The translations under genes were made by a program, and so were the position numbers. Shown here piece by piece: positions 59,741 through 64,000 of a DNA stretch of 64,000 bases. Where the stretch lies: positions 1 through 64,000 of the forward strand of contig NZ_NNBL01000020.1 of NCBI RefSeq assembly GCF_002803065.1, read 5' to 3'. Below the pieces are notes generated by a model. That model worked only from the letters and a program-made list of their open reading frames with translations. It was not told where the DNA came from and did no database searches. How positions within the stretch are numbered: position 1 is the stretch's first letter; every line of letters begins with the position of its first letter. The stretch is from Streptomyces sp. CB01635. GTDB taxonomy: Bacteria > Actinomycetota > Actinomycetes > Streptomycetales > Streptomycetaceae.

Positions 59741-60696
59741 GGCCGCGGCCCGGGGTCCGGCGCCCCTGGATCCAGGACCGCGACCCCCATCCCGGTCAGC
59801 CACTCCGGCATCGGCTCATAGGCGAGCCGCCGCCCGGGCGTGTGGTCGAGCGCGGCCGCCATGAGCAGCCAAGTGCGCAGCTCCTGCGCGCCGTTGCCCG
59901 CCACCTTCTCCAACTCCTCGGTGCTGTAGGCGGTCAGACGGTGGGCTTCGCCCCGCCCGATCAGCGCCAGGACCTCCTCGTCGAACTCCGGGTTGAGGGC
60001 GGCCTCGGCGGCACGGATGATCTCGCGGCGGCGGGCGTCGTACTCCTGCCAGTTGTCCCGGCCGTTGAGCCAGGCGCCGACCATGAACTCCTCGTCCTCG
60101 CCGTGTGGTTCACGCCAGTCCGGCCAGGGCAGCCGATGTGAGAGGCCGCCCGAGCCGACCACCGCGACCCGGCGGTCGCCAGGGAAGGCGAGTACCGCCT
60201 CACGGATCGCGCGGCCCAGCTGTTCGCAGCGCGCCAGCGTCGGCAGCGGATGCGCGAAGACGTTCACGACCAGCGGCACGATCTCCACGTCCAGGCCGTC
60301 AAGGAGGTACTGGATCGCATGCGACTGCCCGTGGTCGATCTGCAACTTCGCCGAGAACGCCACATCGAAACGCCCGCCCTCCACAAGGGAGTTGGCGAGA
60401 TGCCGGGCCAGCGGCACATCCACGGCCTGCGGCCCCTTCGGGGTGCCGGACTCGCCGCTCGCCACGCACTCGCCGACGCCGAGGGTGAACGCCGGGATGA
60501 GGTCGAGCCAGAACCCGCGGAAGTGATTCGAGCCGACGAGGACGACGGTGTCCGGGCGCGCCTTCGCGATCGCCTCGCGGGCCTCGCCGAGCGCGGCACG
60601 GAACCGTTCGGCGCGGTCCTTGTGGAACGTCTGGTCCCAGTGGGTGTTCATCAGGGTGCTGTGGGAGGCTCCCACGCCCAGCACGATCTCGGTCAC
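59737..60696 (-). CDS. LigB-type class III extradiol ring-cleavage dioxygenase
   Basis: A 319-residue extradiol dioxygenase of the LigB superfamily, which opens catechol rings with Fe(II). Metal His residues are in GVGASHSTLM near residue 12 and VGSNHFRGF near residue 61, matching His12 and His61 of LigB. The catalytic His is in SGGLSHRLPWP. The C-terminal GAQELRTW segment keeps a Glu near the third ligand. GTG start overlaps the M20 stop (GTGA). The presence of long unique insertions leaves the substrate open. Confidence 0.92.
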   Translation of the reverse strand: MTEIVLGVGASHSTLMNTHWDQTFHKDRAERFRAALGEAREAIAKARPDTVVLVGSNHFRGFWLDLIPAFTLGVGECVASGESGTPKGPQAVDVPLARHLANSLVEGGRFDVAFSAKLQIDHGQSHAIQYLLDGLDVEIVPLVVNVFAHPLPTLARCEQLGRAIREAVLAFPGDRRVAVVGSGGLSHRLPWPDWREPHGEDEEFMVGAWLNGRDNWQEYDARRREIIRAAEAALNPEFDEEVLALIGRGEAHRLTAYSTEELEKVAGNGAQELRTWLLMAAALDHTPGRRLAYEPMPEWLTGMGVAVLDPGAPDPGPRP

Positions 60697-62048
60697 GCCC
60701 TCGCTCCTTCCAGCTCCGGCTCCAGTTCCTCGCGGGAGCGGGTCACGGTGTCGACGGCCGTGCGGATCAGATGGCGGGTGAGCCGCTCCATCTCCCGTAC
60801 GGACACGGTGTTCATGCCGCGCGCGAAGTCGATGTCGAACGGCGCCTGCTCGCCGGACACCTTCGGCATGCCGACTCGCACGGTCGGGATACCCCGTCCG
60901 CGCAGGATGTTCGCGTCGGTCGCGCCACTGTTGCCGCGGATCGGCTCGTGCGGCCTGCCCTCGAACGCCTCCCAGGCGCCCGCCGCACTGCGGTAGATCC
61001 AGCTCTCGCGGCTGGTGGCGGTGCCGGGAATCGCCAGAATCATCTCCACCGTGGCGTCGAGACCCGGCAGCTTGCGCTTCAACTCCCCGACAGCAGCGGC
61101 GAATTCGCGCTTGGCCTGCATCGGCGTCGTGTCCGGGGAGATCCGCAGATCGACCCGCAGGGTACAGGCGGCCGGGGTGACCGCGGCCATCCGCGGCCAG
61201 CCGCCCCGCACCGACGACACGATGCCCTGCGGGGCGACCGTCCCGTCCGTGTGCCGCTCGGCGTACTCCACGAACCACTCCTCCAGGTGCCGTACGACAT
61301 CGCCGGCGCGGACGATCGCGTTGTCGTACGGGAGCCGGTGGCGCGAGCCCACGTAGGTGTGGGTGCCGTGCACGGTGACCTCGAACCACGCGAGCCCGAC
61401 CTCGTCCCAGGACACCGTCCAGCCGGGCTTGGCGATGACCGCGTAGTCGGTCCACACGCCTTGCTCCAGGAGGAACGAACAGCCCACGCCCTGACCGGTG
61501 TTGGCGCGTGCACTGCCGGGCCGGGCGTTCGTGGGCATGCCGCCCGCGCCGAACGCCGCCACCAGATCCCCGGTCAGCGGAATCCCGGCGAGCGCGATCG
61601 CCTCGGCCGCCATCATCACGCAGGCCGCGTGGCCTTTCGGGTTGGAGGCGCCGAGGCCGGTCACCAGATCGTCGTAGACGGTCGCCCGCGGCTGCATGTC
61701 CTCGCGCAGCTGAGGCCCGATCCACGGCACGTCCTCGCTTTCCTCGCCCACCGTGAGGGTGTCGATGGGCGCGTAGAGCATCAGGTCGGGCCCGGTGCCG
61801 TCGCCTTCGAGGCGGGCCCAGGCGTTGGCCTGGCGGTCGTCGATCGGCTGCGCGGTGGCGCGCAGGCCGACGCCGGCGAGCGAGGCGGCGATGTGCTCGG
61901 CCAGCGGCCGCTCGTCACCCGTCGGGCTCGCCACGCCGACGAGCCCCACGATCAGTTCGCGCAACCGCTCGGCCGTGACATGCCCCCACGCCTCCTCGGT
62001 CCAGGCCCGGCGCCGCTCGTCGAGGCCATCGAGTTCTTGGGCGCTCAC
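60693..62048 (-). CDS. M20-like protein lacking the metal ligands
   Basis: A 451-residue protein with the M20 metallopeptidase fold and a dimerisation domain near VTVHGTHTYVG. The metal site is changed everywhere: the usual H-x-D reads APID in LYAPIDTLT, the bridging Asp reads Asn in ASNPKGHAA, the Glu-Glu pair reads GAGGMPTN, and no His is seen at the C-terminal ligand position (DFARGMNTVS). It may be a pseudoenzyme or have a new chemistry. GTG start overlaps the stop of a 38-residue gene (GTGA); the stop overlaps LigB (GTGA). An aromatic amidohydrolase of the NaaA type is in this family but has metal ligands. Confidence 0.88.
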   Translation of the reverse strand: MSAQELDGLDERRRAWTEEAWGHVTAERLRELIVGLVGVASPTGDERPLAEHIAASLAGVGLRATAQPIDDRQANAWARLEGDGTGPDLMLYAPIDTLTVGEESEDVPWIGPQLREDMQPRATVYDDLVTGLGASNPKGHAACVMMAAEAIALAGIPLTGDLVAAFGAGGMPTNARPGSARANTGQGVGCSFLLEQGVWTDYAVIAKPGWTVSWDEVGLAWFEVTVHGTHTYVGSRHRLPYDNAIVRAGDVVRHLEEWFVEYAERHTDGTVAPQGIVSSVRGGWPRMAAVTPAACTLRVDLRISPDTTPMQAKREFAAAVGELKRKLPGLDATVEMILAIPGTATSRESWIYRSAAGAWEAFEGRPHEPIRGNSGATDANILRGRGIPTVRVGMPKVSGEQAPFDIDFARGMNTVSVREMERLTRHLIRTAVDTVTRSREELEPELEGARA

Positions 62049-62161
62049 TGGTTCACCCGGTGGACCTGGGTCATGGTGGTCTGCGCGATGCGCCGCTTCA
62101 CACGGGGGAGCGCCATGGCGACGGCGGCCCCGACCAGCAGCTTGAACAGGGTGCGGGCCAT
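62045..62161 (-). CDS. 38-residue coupled small protein
   Basis: A short gene between the Rieske and M20 genes. ATG 62161 lies two bases after the Rieske stop, and the stop overlaps the M20 GTG (GTGA), so it is exactly fitted into the operon. The peptide has a hydrophobic stretch LFKLLVGAAVAMALP followed by a basic tail (RVKRRIAQ). It could be a membrane-anchoring helix or an electron-transfer accessory. No known family. Confidence 0.62.
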   Translation of the reverse strand: MARTLFKLLVGAAVAMALPRVKRRIAQTTMTQVHRVNQ

Positions 62162-62163
62162 GG

Positions 62164-63396
62164 TCAGGCCTCCTTCTGCCGAGTGAGGGATCCGGTGGCG
62201 GCCAGCTTCTTGCCGTACTCGTCCTCGCTGAGATTGCGCCAGGCGGTGAGCGAGACATCGGGGCGGTAGAGCTTCTCCGGCGGCGCGTCGGTCACATCGA
62301 CCATCCACGCGTCCTGACCGGAGAACTGGCCGTGGAACAGCCAGCGGATCGCCCCCAGGTACTTGCCGTAGAAGCGCAGTGTCTCCCAGCCCTGGGTGAA
62401 GTTGACCATGACGCCGACATAGCGGTGGTTGTCGTCGTCGACCGGCACGTAGAACTCGTAGTGGATGAACTTCGGGTACGCGATCCGCAGCACGCCCGGC
62501 ATCGACAGCGACGCGAAACCGGGGAAGTCCTGTGCCTCGATGACCGGGTCGACCGCGTCGGCGGCGCCGGTGTTGCCGATGTTGAAGGTCTCCTTCGGCG
62601 GCTGCTTCTTCCACCAGCGCTTGTTGGACCAGTGGCCCACGCCCGGGAAGTCCGCCTCCCAGTGCACCTCGTCCTGCACCCGGAAGATCCACCGGTCCTT
62701 GGGCACGATCCGGGTGATGTTCCACGTCGGCATCGGCTTGAAGAGGCGCCAAAGGGCGGTGCGGTGCAGGTACTTGGCGTGGCCTTCGTCGAACCCGTTC
62801 TCGCAGGCGAACCGCCAGTTGCCGCCGCGCGGCTCGATCCGGCCGCCCATCACGAACGCGTTGTCGACCAGTTCCTCGGGCAGCTGCTCGTCGATCGGGT
62901 GCGGCTCCTCGTCGGCGACGGGGATGTACACCCAGACCATGCCGAGGCGCTCCTCGACCTGGTACGTACGCACCCCCAGCTTGCCGGTGAGCCGGCAGCC
63001 GGGGCCGTCCGTGATGACCGCGGAAAGCTTGCCGGTGGGCAGGTCGAAGGTCCAGCCGTGGTAGGGGCAGCTGACCGTGCCGGGGAACTGCTGGTTGCCC
63101 TCGGACAACGGGACGCCGCGGTGCGGACAGCGGTTGTGCAGCGCGTACGCCGTGCCGTTGTCGCGGATCAGCGTGATCTTCTCGCCGCAGATCGTGAACG
63201 GCTCCGGGTCGTCGGTGATGTGGCTCGACCATGTCACCGGGTACCAGTAGCCGCGGAAGCCGGACGCCGCCTTGTCGTAGTGCGGCCACGAGGACCAGTC
63301 CTGGCGGCCCATCTTGTCGCCTGCCGCGCGCCGCGGGCGCGCCGGCGCGGCTGCTTCGGCTTTCCCGCGAGCCGGTGCTTCGTCGCTCGTCGTCAT
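62164..63396 (-). CDS. Rieske non-heme iron oxygenase, alpha-subunit type
   Basis: A 410-residue single-chain oxygenase. The Rieske 2Fe-2S ligands are NRCPHRG and VSCPYHGW (CxH and CxxH) near residues 95-118. The mononuclear iron site is suggested by NGFDEGHAKYLHRTALW (two His) and SGQDAWMVD (Asp). It hydroxylates or demethylates aromatic substrates. No beta subunit or dedicated Rieske ferredoxin lies beside it, so it probably takes electrons from the ferredoxin and reductase at 57438-58765. First gene of its operon. Confidence 0.93.
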   Translation of the reverse strand: MTTSDEAPARGKAEAAAPARPRRAAGDKMGRQDWSSWPHYDKAASGFRGYWYPVTWSSHITDDPEPFTICGEKITLIRDNGTAYALHNRCPHRGVPLSEGNQQFPGTVSCPYHGWTFDLPTGKLSAVITDGPGCRLTGKLGVRTYQVEERLGMVWVYIPVADEEPHPIDEQLPEELVDNAFVMGGRIEPRGGNWRFACENGFDEGHAKYLHRTALWRLFKPMPTWNITRIVPKDRWIFRVQDEVHWEADFPGVGHWSNKRWWKKQPPKETFNIGNTGAADAVDPVIEAQDFPGFASLSMPGVLRIAYPKFIHYEFYVPVDDDNHRYVGVMVNFTQGWETLRFYGKYLGAIRWLFHGQFSGQDAWMVDVTDAPPEKLYRPDVSLTAWRNLSEDEYGKKLAATGSLTRQKEA

Positions 63397-63491
63397 CCTG
63401 CCCTGGCCTCCTGCTCCGGTGCTCCTGTCGGTGTGCGGCACGAGCATCCGGCGCGGCACCCGATCCCGACTATGGGCCTGTTCCGGTGAAC

Positions 63492-63516
63492 GGACCGGTC
63501 CCCGCACGGACCGGTC
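63492..63516. promoter_or_regulatory. Direct repeats in the Rieske/ligase divergent promoter
   Basis: Two copies of GGACCGGTC, each containing the palindrome GACCGGTC, lie 16 bases apart between the divergent oxygenase and ligase genes. A further GTTCCGGTGAAC palindrome lies just before. They are candidate IclR binding sites. Confidence 0.5.
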
Positions 63517-63566
63517 AGCGAACCAGTGCTCTTGAACGCGGACTGGACGGCGGACACCATCCGCCC

Positions 63567-64000
63567 ATGAACGGCATGACGCTTCCCGGCCTCGTCGACG
63601 CTGCAGCCGACCGTTTCGGCGACCGGACCTTCCTGCGCATGGACTCCGTCCGGCGGACGTACGAGCAGACGCGGTCGGCCGCGGCCACGATGGCGGGCGC
63701 ACTCGCCGCGCGGGGCGTCCTCCCCGGCGACCGGGTGGCCGCGCTGATGTCCAACCGGGTGGAGCTGGTCGACCTCGTCCTCGGCTGTGCCTGGCTGGGC
63801 GCGGTCGTGGTGCCGCTGAACACGGCACTGCACGGGCGCCTGCTGCGGCATGCACTGAGCGTCGCTCAGCCACAATGCCTTTATGCGGAGGGGGAGTTGG
63901 CTGATCGGGTGGCGGAGGTCGGCTACACCGGGCGGGTGTGGACGGTCGGCGCGCGGGACGCGCCGGTGCCCTTCGCGGCGGCCGAGGCCGACGCATATCC
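63567..64000 (+). CDS. AMP-dependent acyl-CoA ligase, partial
   Basis: The first 144 residues of an ANL-superfamily ligase, cut by the window end. The N-terminus LPGLVDAAADRFGDRTFLR, the segment GVLPGDRVAALMSNRVEL and GCAWLGAVVVPLNTAL are typical of this family's first subdomain. It is divergent from the aromatic operon and probably activates a ring-derived or side-chain acid. The catalytic P-loop lies outside the window. Confidence 0.85.
   Translation, partial: MNGMTLPGLVDAAADRFGDRTFLRMDSVRRTYEQTRSAAATMAGALAARGVLPGDRVAALMSNRVELVDLVLGCAWLGAVVVPLNTALHGRLLRHALSVAQPQCLYAEGELADRVAEVGYTGRVWTVGARDAPVPFAAAEADAY

Overview
This is a high-GC actinobacterial chromosome segment, almost certainly from Streptomyces or a close relative. 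The evidence is strong third-position GC bias, AAGGAGG-type ribosome sites, frequent GTG starts, many four-base ATGA/GTGA start-stop overlaps, and a conservon (CvnA-D plus cytochrome P450). It is not a phage or plasmid core. It looks like arm or near-arm chromosome, with regulatory and housekeeping genes on the left and catabolic gene clusters on the right.

Layout, left side. 0-7 kb holds a metallo-beta-lactamase-fold hydrolase, a P450, and a convergent conservon operon (histidine-kinase-like CvnA, roadblock CvnB, DUF742 CvnC, GTPase CvnD, P450). The conservon P450 has EVLW where the ExxR motif should be, as in the CYP157 family. 7-11.4 kb holds a secreted repeat protein, a DUF1275 membrane protein, a nickel/cobalt transporter behind a cobalamin riboswitch, an ArsR regulator and inorganic pyrophosphatase. 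11.4-19.4 kb holds an acetyltransferase, a second Rho-type factor with a structured leader, a methyltransferase, a SnoaL-like protein, a membrane esterase, an MprF-like lipid aminoacyltransferase and a polytopic GT-C-like membrane protein. 19.5-26.3 kb is a membrane/redox and sugar cluster: cytochrome-b/molybdopterin oxidoreductase, methyltransferase, DUF2064 and GT2 glycosyltransferases, a two-component system and a sugar epimerase. 26.5-37.1 kb holds small enzymes and regulators, an FadH/old-yellow-enzyme protein with candidate MarR operators, and the dhaKLM dihydroxyacetone kinase operon.

Middle. 37.3-43.9 kb is disturbed DNA: remnants of two transposases, a tRNA-3'-end-like element with a strong terminator, and fragments of alpha/beta hydrolases and of an M20 hydrolase. 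These surround an intact module of a double Lrp/AsnC regulator, an amidohydrolase and an AbgT-family transporter.

Right side. 43.9-55.5 kb is a ROK-regulated operon of about 10 kb. It encodes a Gfo/Idh/MocA oxidoreductase, two TIM-barrel sugar isomerase-like proteins, a complete peptide/sugar-type ABC importer and a pyranose-oxidase-like GMC flavoprotein. I infer a glycoside or rare-sugar oxidation pathway, possibly the 3-keto or C-deglycosylation type. 55.5-63.4 kb is an aromatic degradation locus on the minus strand, in two operons: Rieske oxygenase, 38-residue protein, M20-like protein without recognisable metal ligands, LigB extradiol dioxygenase and IclR regulator; then ferredoxin reductase, ferredoxin, luciferase-like monooxygenase and an alpha/beta hydrolase with His at the nucleophile position. 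The window ends inside a divergent acyl-CoA ligase-like gene.
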